From Siphonodentalium dalli (Eukaryota; Mollusca; Scaphopoda; Gadilida; Siphonodentaliidae), in assembly GCA_032622095.1 (NCBI GenBank), contig CP136064.1:179088011-179152010 (forward strand): 64,000 nucleotides of DNA, written 5' to 3'. This document shows, piece after piece, positions 1-11,596 of the stretch; position 1 is the stretch's first letter; every line of letters starts with the position of its first letter. The notes beneath the pieces were generated by a model. That model saw nothing but the letters and a program-made list of their open reading frames with translations. It had not been told where the DNA came from and searched no databases. Both the position numbers and the translations under genes were made by a program.

Positions 1-798
1 AACTGAGATTGCCTTGGTAATGGAGTTTAATTTATTATGTGCAACATTGCAAGAGAAAATTTTATGGGTGATATTTTTGCTTGGGGGGGAAAGGTTGTTA
101 TATGATTTGATGATGATTTGTGAAAGTGAAATGTTGAGGCCGGTATGACTTCAGTAACTCAAATTTTGAAAACAATTTAATACATAGCAACCATGTTATG
201 CAACTTATGTCTATGTTGCCTATGTCTTCTTTCAAATGTCATATCATATGATAACCATTACGTGTTTAAAAACACTCCGATGTATAACATTTGATGCTAT
301 GACATCTACGATGACGATGACCATTGTTATCGCAACCATTAGAGTTTTGAATTTTATTAAATCATTGAGTAAACTTAACCAAGATATTGGGGCACACAAC
401 ATATTGCGCGCTACTTTTCAATTCCATTTGTGCTTTGGTGCGCAAGAGCAATTGTGCGCCTCAAAATCGAAGGACTGACGTCAACGGCAGGTACAAAAGC
501 ATTTCAGCCTGTCACATAAACATTTTCCGGAGGTTTCAATCTGTCTGACCGTGAAAACCCATATACAGTAATGCCCTAAATAATCGACTCCTTAACCGCA
601 GCAGAATTATGGGTAATTTTTCAGGATTTAGTCGGAAATATGGCTGTTGCCATGAATGGTAACAAGCCATATTTCTGACTAAATCCTGAAAATTACCCAT
701 AATTCTGCCGTGGTTAAGGAGTCGATTATTTAGGGCATTACTGTATTTCAAGGCTTGGAATTGACACCACAAATTGACCAGCTATATTCTTTCTTCAG
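1..798 (+). other. intron upstream of the first visible exon
   Basis: No coding similarity or splice-bounded exon recognised. AT-rich unique-looking sequence except for the family A element at 564-745. Confidence 0.6.
564..745. mobile_element. family A fold-back MITE, shortened centre
   Basis: Begins TACAGTAATGCCCTAAATAA and ends with its reverse complement, GGGCATTACTGTA, so TA flanks both ends. The arms include the CAGCAGAATTATGGG motif and meet at a shortened loop without the GGAAAGCTCTC segment of full copies. TA target and CAGT terminus fit a Tc1/mariner-type MITE. Confidence 0.85.
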
Positions 799-988
799 AT
801 TACCACACTCGTCAACCACAAAGAGAAAACAAAGGTGTCAGACAGATCACTAAAGGCTCTGGTCAGGGTTGGCCAGGCTGTTAATTATGCGGTGGAGAGA
901 TTTGTTTCCGTTGGAGATGCCATTGCTAGGGAAAATGTGGACATCAGTGTCGAAATGTGCGATGCCTGCAGAGAAGCTCGACATGCAG
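799..988 (+). CDS. CTNNAL1: alpha-catulin exon 1 of window (N-terminal helical region)
   Basis: Reads ITTLVNHKEK followed by SLKALVRVGQAVNYAVERFV, matching human ITTLINHKDN...RVGQAVNLAVGRFV. The acceptor is TTCTTCAG at 791-798 and the donor is GTGGGT at 989. The exon holds 63 codons plus one base, so the following intron is phase 1, the only non-phase-0 intron here. In the vinculin superfamily this region forms the first helical bundle. The preceding residues of the human protein (SVEQTLLPLVSQ) are not found in 1-798 and must lie on an upstream exon. Confidence 0.95.
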
Positions 989-2859
989 GTGGGTACTAGT
1001 CTAATCTGTAAGAGTAAGTTAACCTCTTCGCTGCTATGACGCCCCTAACTATTACGGACATAAAAGTGCATGTCGTGTGCTTCAGCACACTAGCAGTAGG
1101 CCATTATTCTAGTGTTGAAACGATTAGTGGTTTTGAGGAATCGACTAGTCGCCAGAGGGAATCGACTACTAGTCGACTAGTCGGACCCCTTCCGAAACTT
1201 ACCGTTTTGTGCTCATATACGTATATAATTTGCCGTTTGTTTTGAGTACCAGTAACCAACTTTGCATTTTCGAACACAAAGCAAGACGTGATTTAACACT
1301 ATTTGCCGTGATTATTTGGCTTAATATCACTGAAGGTTAATAGGTTATTAATTTGTCCCAGGTATATGATGTTTTATGACAATCAAATTACCATCCAGTT
1401 GATGTATGTATCTAAACGGTGATGACAAACACCTGATCGATCGCGGAAACGCTACGGATTACGGAGTGGAAGCGCGTGCAACAATCAGAAACTGGTGCAT
1501 TATGTTTGTGTAAAAATGTTCCTTTAAAATTGATATGGTATGGTCTACCGGGCCGTAACGGTTCTTACATATATACAATCGAACATCGTTGTTTTTGAAC
1601 TTGCCCAGTGTGCTTGTCATCGATTGACTTCACAAACGGGCGTACATGAAGAAATGCAAGATATTTTGAGAAACGAACTTCATATCCGACAGAGTCAAAC
1701 AAAAGTTACAAAATAAATGTTATAACAGCTGTAGTGCGTACAAGCCTTTTATGCTCGTACATATATCGGACACGGAATATGGTAAAGTTCCCTGTATATA
1801 TAGAGTCCGCATATATTAAAAATTGGCCATGTATTGCGTACATAATGTTGTTCCTTGTATTAATTGCAAGGTCACGATATGACATAGCTTAATCACGGAC
1901 AGTCATTTTCCCGCCAAAACGCACGTGTTTTCACTGTTTGATTTGATCGCGTACATAATTGTCTCTCGTGCATGGTACATTGTAAATATATATACAATAT
2001 ATACAATTTTACTCGAGAGTCCCCGAATACACAATCGATCGTGTCAGTTTCAGAAATAAAATTGCGATGTCGTAAGTTCTATATTTAGCCCGATTCCAGG
2101 AATTTGCGTCATCCAGATTACGTTTCTGGAAACAGCTTTGTCACCGCCCAATTCCGCGAACGATTTAAGTTTGAGGTGCTAAAATACATTGTAATTTTTC
2201 ACAAACACAGCCCATAAACGACGTGGGATTTCCGAAGTGACTCGCCAGTTTAGTTCGAAATACGTGACGCTATTCGATGCATAGCATGGCCGACCGCGGG
2301 TTGGCTTTATATTTATATCTATAATACAATATATCTAGAACGTGCGATCGTATACGCTCACCCATGCGTCAGTTGATGCATGTGGTGGTTGTAAAAAATA
2401 TCACTCAATTTTACAAATAAACTTTAAAGGTATACTGACATAGTGCTTCAATAAACTATCATATATTGGACTTGTTATTAAACTTAAAACTTAATAATGT
2501 CACCTCGCAACTAACTTGATTGCAGTTGAGTCCTGCACACCTGCAAACACGTTGACCAGTTATCACTCAGATCAATTCCGTCACGCCGAAATAGACACGG
2601 TTGCGATAGGCGCTGATTCTTTGAAGTTGATTATCAAAGCCGGCCATCTCAACTTCAAAGAATAAGCCGCCGCGGCGGCGACAAATACATTGAGTTGAGG
2701 TCATTGGGTTTCGCGCTCGTGCATGACCACCAAGTACTGAAAGCAGTTATCGCATCAAAGGGATTCTTGTGATATTCCCTTTATATTTTTCCCCTGGGAA
2801 ATGGCAATAATGTTAACAGCCCAGCACAAGATGTCTCAACATCATTTAGCAGCAAAGAG
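989..2859 (+). other. intron 1, first part
   Basis: No exon seen. 1119-1190 has several overlapping self-complementary CGACTAGTCG motifs. About 2608-2665 has a short inverted repeat, ATTCTTTGAAGTTGA / TCAACTTCAAAGAAT. Otherwise nothing recognised. Confidence 0.5.
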
Positions 2860-3118
2860 GATAACCCTTTTTATACTAAATAGATTATCCCACTCAGTTA
2901 TAAAATTATACTTTGAAATGGTCTATTATTCATCTGGAGGGGTTTTCTGGAAAAATGAGCAGACAACAGACAATACAAGTTCAGAAGGAGTCTTATTTAT
3001 TTGAGTGAAATGTTCAGATAATAAGTTCGACAAATTACCCTACCTTTCTTGAACTTATTATCTGGACTTATCCTATGGGAACTACTCATCAATGAGTATT
3101 TAAGATATAAAGGTTTAG
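2860..3118 (+). mobile_element. family C element (degenerate ends)
   Basis: Carries the family C order: AACCCTTTTTATACTAAAT, then ATTCATCTGGAGGGG, a central inverted pair (TTCAGATAATAAGTTC / GAACTTATTATCTG), and ACTACTCATCAATGAGTATT near the right end. Intact copies elsewhere have TTAACCCTTTCTATACTAAA ends; here both TTAA ends are mutated, so it looks old. Confidence 0.75.
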
Positions 3119-3600
3119 TCAGAAACAACATGACTGAAAAAAACAAACATATTTCATCAATTACGTTAATTTTTTATCTAATTTTTACAAGAAATTGTAT
3201 TATATCTTCTAAAAAAAAATTGACCTCCCTTTCCCAGGATGAATTATATGTCTGCTCAGTCTCATCTTATCAGGTTTAAGTCTATAACTCATAATGATTT
3301 CATTTCTGCATTGATGGGATTCCCTCTATCCATAATTTGAAACAGATATATCCAGAATATTCTTAGATTTTCCATTTGTAGACCAGCCCCACCTTTTCAT
3401 CATCGCTATTATGTTAGTGTAACATTGATTTGATTACAGTTCTGTCAATAGACAAATTAATGTCCTGTAGTTTTTAAAGTGTAACCCAGCAGGTTACTGA
3501 CTGGTACTTTTTAAACTTCACTTGAGTTCTCAGGTAACAGCAGGCCATGGAGAGGTAACATAAAAAACTGTTATCATTCTTATTACTCTTATCAGAAAAG

Positions 3601-3836
3601 TTAACCCTATCTTGACTGGAGCTTCCTGAAATTTTGTGAAAACACTGTGCCAATGCATTCTCTTATATATGCGAGTCTCCAAGAGAATACATTGGCCTAA
3701 CAATATTTACTCTGACCTTGTAAGCCAGTACATTCTATTATATATGTGAGGCTCTGTATGAGAGACTTGCATATATAAGAGAATGCACTAGATCTTTACT
3801 GCTGCACCAGCTCAGCTCCCATCATGAAAGGGTTAA
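3601..3836 (+). mobile_element. family B palindromic element, copy 1
   Basis: TTAACCC left end and AAAGGGTTAA right end. Inside are two separate hairpins built from the module ATTCTCTTATATATGCGAG and its complement, joined by ACAATATTTAC...GACCTTGTAAGCCAG. The TTAA borders and CCCT terminus are piggyBac-like. Confidence 0.8.
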
Positions 3837-3885
3837 GCCTAAACATTAAATACTGTTATCATTCTTATTACTAATATTGGAAAAC

Positions 3886-4125
3886 TTATCCCTTCCTGAA
3901 TTTTGCAAAAACCCTGTGCCAATGCATTCTGTTATACATGTATATGCGAGTCTCCCATAACTCGCTTATATAAGAGAATACTTTGGCCTAACAATATTTA
4001 CTTTAACCTTGTAAGCCAGAGCATTCTAATATATATGCCTGACTCCCTATGGGAGACTCACATATATAAGAGAATGCAATATAGCTGGGACATATTTAAT
4101 GCTGCTCCCATCATGAAAGGGTTAA
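3886..4125 (+). mobile_element. family B palindromic element, copy 2
   Basis: Same architecture as the preceding copy, with the extreme left end missing. Preceded by the same ACTGTTATCATTCTTATTAC and followed by the same GTTAAGCCT as copy 1, so the two copies plus flanks look like a local duplication rather than two insertions. Confidence 0.78.
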
Positions 4126-4157
4126 GCCTGGGGTTTCCCTGTGTTAGTCTGTCTGTC

Positions 4158-5395
4158 TTGAAGGAACCCAAAGCACTTGATGCGGGTAAATGTGCAAAAA
4201 TTATATAAGTCTATAAACATCACAACTAAGAAAAACATTTAAGAAATAAACCGCATTTCAATTAAGGTTATGAAGGTATAACCATAAAGTTTGAACATAA
4301 ATTCTATAATTCCACTCCAGTTATTTCTTATAATTTAATCGCCATTTCACAGGAGAAAGTTTGAAAGTTTAAGTATAAAAGAAGCGTAAAACTTCAAGAT
4401 TATTTCCGACGAAAAAGCCCGGACCATCCAAAGTTGAAATTGACACGTTTAAATCAAACATCCAATTCTCGTGGCATCATATATTCGTCCCTTTTGATTG
4501 GTTAGTGAACAGTTTGCATGCACTACAACTGGTCACCTCCACTGTAGCAACAGGTGCATGTTTCGGAAATGAAATCGCCTGACTATGGTGACATCAGTTG
4601 TTAGTTTCTGAGCAATTGTTAGCTTGATCGAGTCTTGTTGATTTCTCGAAGTACATAATACAAGTACTGATTGCAATTAGCAATAAAGTTAATGGCAGTC
4701 CTACCTGAAGGAATTTTGATGCAACACTGGAATTTCTGTTTATATTGCAGAAAATCTTGGAATAGTTTTCATGTACATTTCAGCCTTTCGGGCATGCGGT
4801 ATAGGCGTGGTCATATGACACAATGTGCTGCGTGTGCTACCATTTCTATATCAGAAGTAATAAAGAAATATAGGTTATCGAGAAATAACTTTAATAGATA
4901 AATGTGTGACAACCAATGGTTTTATAGTATTCTGTGGATTGACAGCTTATGATTAAGTTGTTAAGAAATATATCAACTTTGTTCTCAGATTCATTATTGA
5001 TATTTCTCCAATAACAAAATATCTTTGTTGAAATCATCGTTATGTAAACGAAACTGTGATTCTGAACTAATATTGCTAATCTTATAGTAAGTTCAATTAT
5101 TTTAGTCTGAATATGATTTTCAGAATATGTTTTAATGCTTGACCTTTTCAAATATTTACCGTCAACGTTTGATAAAAAATTGGTATCTTATAGTACTAAT
5201 TGGACTTGTATGTGTAATTCCACTTTAACATTAATGTTTACATAGCAATGGTTTTAACATGCAACATCTCATTACTTGAGAGTTATCAATAATGAAAATA
5301 AAAACGAAGTCAATCTATTTTTTCATGTATTTGTTGATAATAGTTATTTTACAGACTTCGCATGAACACTCTTTGAAGGCCTTGAGATCCTTTAA
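4158..5395 (+). mobile_element. family F element interrupted by unrelated sequence
   Basis: The left part (4158-4250) matches the left end of 34460-34986 (shared TAAATGTGCAAAAA and TCTATAAA.ACATCAC). The right part (about 4900-5395) matches the rest, ending GGCCTTGAGATCCTTTAA. About 650 bases between are absent from the other copies and look like an insertion. Contains no gene. Confidence 0.65.
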
Positions 5396-5840
5396 CTCAT
5401 GTCAGTCAGGACAAGTTCCAGTTAATTATTCCTCCTCCACCACCCTAACAGCCCCTGCCTCCCCCCAGCCCCACATGCTCCCAAACCCAACATGCCCCTA
5501 ATGCAAAATAATTTTGGTGGATTCTGGAAATGAGAGTCAAATGGTTCTGCTCACAATTTATGTTCTAGAGATATTCTTGAATTGTTGAATTTTTGCTCAC
5601 ATATCATGAGATACTGGATGTCAACGAAATTTGGTGTAGTGGGTTGTTATCAGGAGATATATTAATTTCCCTCCGAAGATGGCAACAACCTTTTATCTGT
5701 CTGTAAAGATGTGTTTTAAGATTTTCTGTTTTTGGCTAGAAGTATCTTTCTTCGCTTATCTGTATATGCCACACCAGGCAGTATGTCATCCTGTAGTATC
5801 CACTGAATGACAGCCCAGCTCATGATACTTTCCTCTAATT

Positions 5841-6184
5841 GTCCCCCGACATTCCGTCGGAGGACAATAGTAATGACCCTCGTCCATCGATGCGTTCGTG
5901 CATCCGTGTGTCCGTCCATCCGGAACATTGTTCGAGTCCATCATTTTCAAGTAAATTTTTTTTAAACTTGGCACTTATTTTAACCAGCATGGGAACCTGC
6001 GCACTTGCAATTTTGAGTTCAGTCAGAGTCATTTTGGTTTAGTTATTGCCATTTTTCGACATAGAATGTACTTTCTGGGATGCATCTTTTTCAACTTAGA
6101 ATTTTGTTGATTTTCCAATTCGAGATTATATTTAAACTTTTCTAAAAAGCCCCCATTCCAAATGAAGCCACCTTGTCGGGGGAC
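5841..6184 (+). mobile_element. element with GTCCCCCGAC / GTCGGGGGAC ends
   Basis: Ten-base perfect terminal inverted repeat. The interior has the CGTCC/GTCCGTCCATCC run and the 'TTTTAACTTGGCAC...AACTTTT' style seen in other (GTCC)n-bearing repeats in this window. No coding capacity. Partial relatives occur at 14107-14150 and 38978-39285. Confidence 0.6.
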
Positions 6185-6251
6185 ACTGGCCGAGCGACCT
6201 TTTATTTTAAATTATGTAGTTTTATGTTTAACTTATAATCTTTTTATGCAG

Positions 6252-6427
6252 GAGTCAGCATTCAGAAGTTGACAGAATTGGATGCATTAAATACAAGCCA
6301 GTCGATGAGTTTCACAGAGAAAACGGCTATGGTCCGGGCAGCTAGACAGCTTCTGTCTGCGATAACCAAGGTGCTCCTGTTAGCAGACAGAGTAGTTGTG
6401 CGACAGATTCTTGATGCTAAAGATCAG
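6252..6427 (+). CDS. CTNNAL1: alpha-catulin exon 2
   Basis: The acceptor is TTTTTATGCAG ending at 6251. The first two bases complete the glycine codon begun in exon 1. The translation includes MSFTEKTAMVRAARQLLSA and ITKVLLLADRVVVRQI, corresponding to human FTDKTGVIKAARLLLSSVTKVLLLADRVVIKQI. This is one of the most conserved blocks of the catenin/vinculin N-terminal domain. The donor is GTAACT at 6428, and the exon ends on a codon boundary. The frame stays open for 54 bases into the intron (to a TAA at 6497-6499), which is incidental. Confidence 0.96.
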
Positions 6428-6689
6428 GTAACTCAACTTAAAATTAATCAAATATATTTCTATGTAACTGGTGTGATAACAGTAGATATAAATTACTAAA
6501 TATACAGTGCATGAAGTTAAAATATAGTTTCAAGTTAAGATAATGGAATATACCTTATCCAGACAGTCAATTATTATGCCATTTCCGATTCCAGAATTTC
6601 AATGAATACAAATGTCACAGTGATGGCTCAGGTCCTATTATCATGTTCAAAGTTGTATGTTTGTGTCTTCAATGTGTCTTTCTGGGACA

Positions 6690-6798
6690 TACAGTCATGC
6701 CCTAATTAATCGACTCCCTAACCACAGCAGAATTATGGGTAACTTTTCAGGATTTAGTCGGAAATATGGCTTGTTGCCATTCATCGGAAAGCTCTCAA
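6690..6798 (+). mobile_element. family A MITE, left arm only
   Basis: TACAGTCATGCCC through CATTCATCGGAAAGCTCTC equals one arm of the full fold-back; the second arm is missing, so it is a truncated copy. Confidence 0.8.
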
Positions 6799-6916
6799 TA
6801 GAAAGGTATTTCAGGTATTTAGCAACCTTTTTGATGCCGGGAAAAATTCAAAAGTGAATATTATTAGGTTCATTTTGGAGCTCAGACCACAATACTATAC
6901 AAGATACTTACAGGAG

Positions 6917-7104
6917 ATATTCTGATAATAAGTTCGTTTGTTGAACTTACTATCATCTGAACATTTCCTCCAATAAATAGGACTCATTCTGCAGTTTTGT
7001 TATCTGCCGTCTGCTTATTTTTCCAGAACACCCCTCCAGATCAGTAATAGACCATTCCAATGCATACTTTTATAACTGGATGGGTAATCCATTTAGTATA
7101 GACA
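6917..7104 (-). mobile_element. family C element, reverse, partial
   Basis: Shows AATAAGTTC...GAACTTA, CCTCCAGAT, CATTCCAATGCATACTTTTA and TCCATTTAGTATAGA in reverse order relative to + copies. The right end abuts the next family B copy without a clean AAAGGGTTAA. Confidence 0.7.
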
Positions 7105-7329
7105 GCATTAAAGATCCTGTGCCAGTGCAATCTCTTATATATGTGAGTCCCCCATAGCCTCGCATTTATTAGAGAATGCACTGGCTTACAAGGTCGAGGT
7201 AAATATTCTTAGGCCAATGCATTTGCTTATATATGCGAGGCACCCTATGGGCGACTCACATATATAAACGAATGCATTGGCACAGGGTTTTTGCAAAATT
7301 TCAAGAAGCTCCAGTCATGGAAGGGTTAA
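7105..7329 (-). mobile_element. family B palindromic element, copy 3
   Basis: Two ATATATGCGAG-type hairpins separated by GGCTTACAAGGTCGAGGTAA, ending CATGGAAGGGTTAA at 7329. The left end is missing where it meets the family C fragment. Confidence 0.75.
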
Positions 7330-7381
7330 GTATTTATCCACTGCCTGCATAAGGTACTAAACTAAAATAATTTCTTGTTAG

Positions 7382-7501
7382 GTGCTAGCCAGTGTTGCAG
7401 TGCTGGAAGGTGTGACAAACTTCAAAGATTTTGTGCAAGCATTTAGCCAGTTTGGTAACCAGATGGTTGATTTAGCCCAGCTGACAGGTGACAGACAGAA
7501 T
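7382..7501 (+). CDS. CTNNAL1: alpha-catulin exon 3
   Basis: Forty codons between acceptor TTTCTTGTTAG and donor GTAAGT. It encodes VLASVAVLEGVTNFKDFVQA and FSQFGNQMVDLAQLTGDRQN. The human counterpart is VLATMERLEKVNSFQEFVQIF followed by SQFGNEMVEFAHLSGDRQN. Both borders are phase 0. The acceptor lies about 50 bases after the end of a TTAA-flanked palindromic repeat (7105-7329). The exon is too short to stand out by open-reading-frame length and was recognised by similarity and splice signals. Confidence 0.95.
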
Positions 7502-8518
7502 GTAAGTTTATAACACATATCAACTGCAACCAGCAAATTGCTCACAGAACAGACAGCTATACTTCTTCACACACACAGGGAATAGTAGAACCTTGGATCA
7601 AACTTCCTCAATTTGTTATTGACGCTGATAATCTAACTGCATTCAAAGAATGCATAAACAATATGACTATGACCAGTAGCCTCCTCGCAAATCGTTCACA
7701 AATATTTTCCATTTTTATTTCATATTTGGACAAAAGTCAATGTGACTTATTTCCGAGATTTATGATATGATATGATATTACTTATTGAGTAACAGGTAGT
7801 GGATGCCATACCATGTCTGTATACATACTGTCACTGAAATTGTAAAAATTATCAGCTCAATAGTTTGCAAGGGTTTCTGTTAAATGTTTCAGTGATAAAC
7901 ATATTGGCCACAAATTATAATTGTAATTCAAGTTGTATGTTTGTCATTAAAACGCATTTTTGTCTAGAGCTGCTAACTTGAGTTTTCGATTCACTAGCAT
8001 CGCCATTGTTGAGTGAACAAATTTGAAATTTGTTGTGATTGACAAATGTCTAAAACCTCAACGCACAGCCAATAGTCATGTAATCAATTGCAAACCCTTT
8101 ACTATAGATCATATAATCGATTAACATGAATTTGATCAGGCGCTGCTCTGAGTAACCTCTTGGAATTAACCCATATCACTGGAAAATGATAACTCACTTC
8201 GTAGGTTGTATTGTCGATTTATCGGATCTTCATGATCATTTTGAATCAAATTGAACCTTTTGCATGATTTCACATTTAATCAAATCTTGAACATTCACAG
8301 GAGCCTAAAAATACATACCTCATGGAATGCAACAAAATCATAGCATATGAAAGAGCGCCAATATTCAATGATATTCTGGTAGAACATTGAAAGTTACTTC
8401 CATACAATTATGAAAACAAATTGGGTCCTGCCTGCGACTTCACATGGCATGATTTCAACCAACTAATGTCCTGTAATTAAGTACCACAGTGTGATTGCAT
8501 GTATGAGTGTAAATATGT
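7502..8518 (+). other. intron 3, non-repeat part
   Basis: No exon, RNA gene or recognised repeat seen; AT-rich. Confidence 0.5.
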
Positions 8519-9058
8519 TTAACCCTTCCATGACTGGAGCTTCTTGAATTTTTACGAAAACCCTGTGCCAATGGATTCTCTTATATATGCGAGTCGACCA
8601 TAGGTCGCCTCGCATATATAAGAGAATGCATTGGCCTAACAAATTTTATATTATTTTTTATAATTGTAAAAGAATGTAAGAACAAATGGAAAAAAATGAT
8701 AAAAACAATTGTTAAAGAATGCAGAATGTAAGAAATAATGATAAAAATTGATAAAAATTGTTAAAGAATGTAAGAAAAAATGATAACAATTGATAAAGAA
8801 TGTAAGTGTAAGAAATGATAAAAATTGTTAAAGAATGTAAGAAAAAAATTATAAAATATTATAAAATTGTTTTAAAGAATATAAGAAAAACGATAAAAAT
8901 TGTTATAGAATGTAAGAAAAAATGATAAAAAAATGTTAGGACAATGCATTCTCTTATATATGAGAGGTGACCTATGGTCGACTCGCATATATAAGAGAAT
9001 GCATTGGCACAGGGTCATCAATGTTGCGCCAGCATAGCTCCCACCATGAAAGGGTTAA
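8519..9058 (+). mobile_element. family B palindrome with an internal minisatellite
   Basis: TTAACCCTTCCATGACTGG at the left and CATGAAAGGGTTAA at the right. The two hairpin arms (8566-8640 and 8940-9015) are separated by about 290 bases of AT-rich repeats of the type GTTAAAGAATGTAAGAAAAA, roughly 30-35 bp per unit. It is the longest member of the family and ends 46 bases before exon 4. Confidence 0.8.
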
Positions 9059-9104
9059 ATGGTACCTGTTGAATAAGTTAAGAATGGTAGTTCCTCTTTA
9101 ACAG

Positions 9105-9194
9105 GACCTGAAGAGTGACAAGCACAGGGCACAGATGGGATCAGCACGAGCAGTGCTGGATAAGGCGACCATGATGCTGCTAACCTCATCAAAG
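9105..9194 (+). CDS. CTNNAL1: alpha-catulin exon 4
   Basis: Thirty codons: DLKSDKHRAQMGSARAVLDK then ATMMLLTSSK, matching human DLKDEKKKAKMAAARAVLEK and CTMMLLTASK. The acceptor is CTTTAACAG (ending 9104) and the donor is GTATGG at 9195; both are phase 0. The acceptor sits only about 46 bases after the right TTAA of a 540-bp palindromic element (8519-9058), so the branch point and pyrimidine tract occupy nearly all the unique sequence between the element and the exon. Confidence 0.95.
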
Positions 9195-10687
9195 GTATGG
9201 TGTACACTGTATACCCGTCAAAAGTTATCAGCATCTCAATTTTTATATTCCACTGCAAGGTGTCTGCTATCGGTTGTGAGATTTTGATATAATGCTATTA
9301 CGTTAAAACATTTCCAAATCTACCACCCTTCGGCTGAGCTTTTTTTTCTTCGGTTTAGATAGTGTTCGGTTTATAGAAAATCATGCCATCATGAGGCATG
9401 AAACTGCCATTAGGCTACAAATAGTCTTTGGAGAAGTTATACTGTACTTTAGTCATGAACCAACTAGATTTGAAAATAAAAATATTTTCTTGCTGTATCA
9501 TCTCCAGTAATCATCTCCAGTAATGTATGTGATACATTGTACCAACTAAAAAATTCTTGTTCTCTGAAAATCCTGTGTTATCTCTTATACTTTCGCAAAC
9601 TTTCCAAAACAAGTACTTTCCTTGTCTCTCTCAATGTCAGATGTTTTGCCAACAATAAATCTTTATCAAGCAGTATTATGATGGCTGATAAGATTTTGAA
9701 AGCACATTGAAATATGATATATTTCAAGCAAGACACATGTCACTGTCAAATCATAGAAGTGCACAATAAACTTGAATAATTAAGGCCTACCAATTTTCCA
9801 TTCATCTTGCTCAGGAAATGTCCCTAACAGTTGTCACAGAAACAAACAATTCATTGGCCATATTATTTTTAAACACTAGAATAAATCAGAAAGTGTGTTT
9901 GGGCAGCAACATAATGTCCTGATATATCTACCGCAGCTCTGTGGTCCAGTTGTTTGCGTGTTGGACTTGTCTTCACTGTCAACACATCTAGACGACTTGG
10001 CATTTTGAGTTTCACAAAACAGTGGCCTGGCCGAATTGAGCAACATGCAATTGTGTGATTGTATGCTGTTGACATCTTGTGCCAATTTGTCACCCTTGAT
10101 TAAGGTTGATCGTAATATGACTGCTAAGCTCCACTCATGTGTTAATAGAGTACATCCTAATGAGCATGCATGTTTTGTAACTCAGATTGACCAAATAAAT
10201 TGGTATTACTGTGTCCTTATCGCCTCAGGTAATAATATGTATAGAGCATCTTGGAGCATGTTGGTTGATTAAGCGCTATATAGAGAGTAATCAATTGGTT
10301 CCGAGAATTACTTTAAATAATTCTCATGAGGCGAGAGACATCGATAAGAAACGAGTGCGCTAACATGCACAAGTTTCTTACCTAAACTCGCCTCGAGTGA
10401 ATTATTTAACGTAATTCTCGGAACTAATTGTTTACTCTATTTATTACACTACTGCATTAATTTGGTTCACCAAATATGATTAAAACACCAAGAATTAATG
10501 CATAAAAGTCCCGATGAGGATAAAGATCAACCATCGATAATTCAGTCTAGATCAGTAAGCGACTTAACGTCAGGAGAAATTACCTAATTCACTAGTGACA
10601 TTACCATTTTTAATTAACACCATTTTAGATGGAAATCATGCATAGGAGTGTAATAAATAAAACTAATTATTATTATTATTACTGCAG
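9195..10687 (+). other. intron 4
   Basis: No exon. 9330-9385 has a TTCGGTTTAGATAGTGTTCGG fragment resembling the 20055-20145 MITE. 9940-10040 resembles a decayed tRNA-derived SINE (GTGGTCCAGTTGTTTGCG A-box-like, GTGTTGGACT), without a convincing B box. The 10275-10445 inverted repeat is listed separately. Confidence 0.45.
10275..10445. repeat. imperfect inverted repeat, about 170 bp
   Basis: GAGAGTAATCAATTGGTTCC and CCGAGAATTAC at the left pair with GTAATTCTCGG and AACTAATTGTTTACTC at the right. Inner arms AGGCGAGAG / CTCGCCT and AAGAAAC / GTTTCTT. Probably a decayed fold-back element. Confidence 0.6.
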
Positions 10688-10900
10688 ACATACCTACGAC
10701 AGCCAGGTTGTGACAGTGCGAGACGTAACAGAGATGGTGTCTTCCAGCTGATGAAGCTGTCACTAGATAAAATTCAGCAGATCCTCACTGATGGCGAGAT
10801 GATTGTTGATGGTCCATACTCCCCGACTGTCAATGGTGACTCGGGGATAGGTCTCCTCAGTACGCATGTTACTGCCAGCAAAGCATTCAAAGATTTTGAG
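10688..10900 (+). CDS. CTNNAL1: alpha-catulin exon 5
   Basis: Seventy-one codons starting TYLRQPGCDSARRNRDGVFQ and ending ASKAFKDFE. The first half aligns with human TCLRHPNCESAHKNKEGVFD. The second half, around VDGPYSPTVNGDSGIG, corresponds to the variable serine/glycine-rich stretch of the human protein and is a likely loop. The acceptor is TTACTGCAG (ending 10687), preceded by an (ATT)n run, and the donor is GTATGA at 10901. Both borders are phase 0. Confidence 0.94.
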
Positions 10901-11450
10901 GTATGATAATGTGCCAAAGATTTATAACAAAGTGCAAAGGACATTTTTTACAAGATGTTTTGTGATAAATTAAATAACTTGATCACTTGTGCAGCAAGTC
11001 ATATCAAACCATATTTCACTTTTACTTCTTGCTACACATATCACATGTGGCCTCCATTAATTCACCAAAACATCTAAAACATGTTTCTCCTTGAAACAGA
11101 TCAGCAGATCAGTTGGGTCCTTGGATGATTTGAAGTCAGATTTGTTCAAATGAAGCCAGTTGGCCAAAAATGGGCGATTGTCACCTGTATTCTGTTTTTA
11201 CAAAATTTGTTTTGTTTTGCAGCTCATAGGAAAATTGTCGACACTTCATTGACATCTGATCTCGAAATTTAAATATAACCAATCGTTAAGCTCTATTTGT
11301 TATTGTTATCGCCGTTTCAAAAGACTAGATTATGCCTAGCAAAGTACTGTTGTGTGCACAACAAATGAAATAGAGCCCAGTCTGAGATATTATCAATAGA
11401 ATGAAGGGAATTAACACAGAAATCAAGTCTTTCTCACAGTTCCACTGACG

Positions 11451-11596
11451 TACAGTAATGCCCTAAATAATCGACTCATTAACCACACTGAAAGCTTCCC
11501 GGTGAATGGCAACAAGCCATATTTACGACTAAATCCTGAAAAATTACCCATAATTCTGCTGTGGTTAAGGAGTCGATTATTTAAGGCATTACTGTA
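11451..11596. mobile_element. family A MITE with asymmetric internal deletion
   Basis: TACAGTAATGCCC...CATTACTGTA ends intact. The left arm stops after CATTAACCACA and jumps to GAAAGCTTCCCGGTGAATGG, so most of the left arm is deleted and the right arm is complete. Confidence 0.82.

Noticed and set aside
9940-10040. A second SINE with GTGGTCCAGTTGTTTGCG
   Set aside because: Only the A-box-like part is convincing; no B box at the expected spacing, so it is mentioned only as a weak resemblance.
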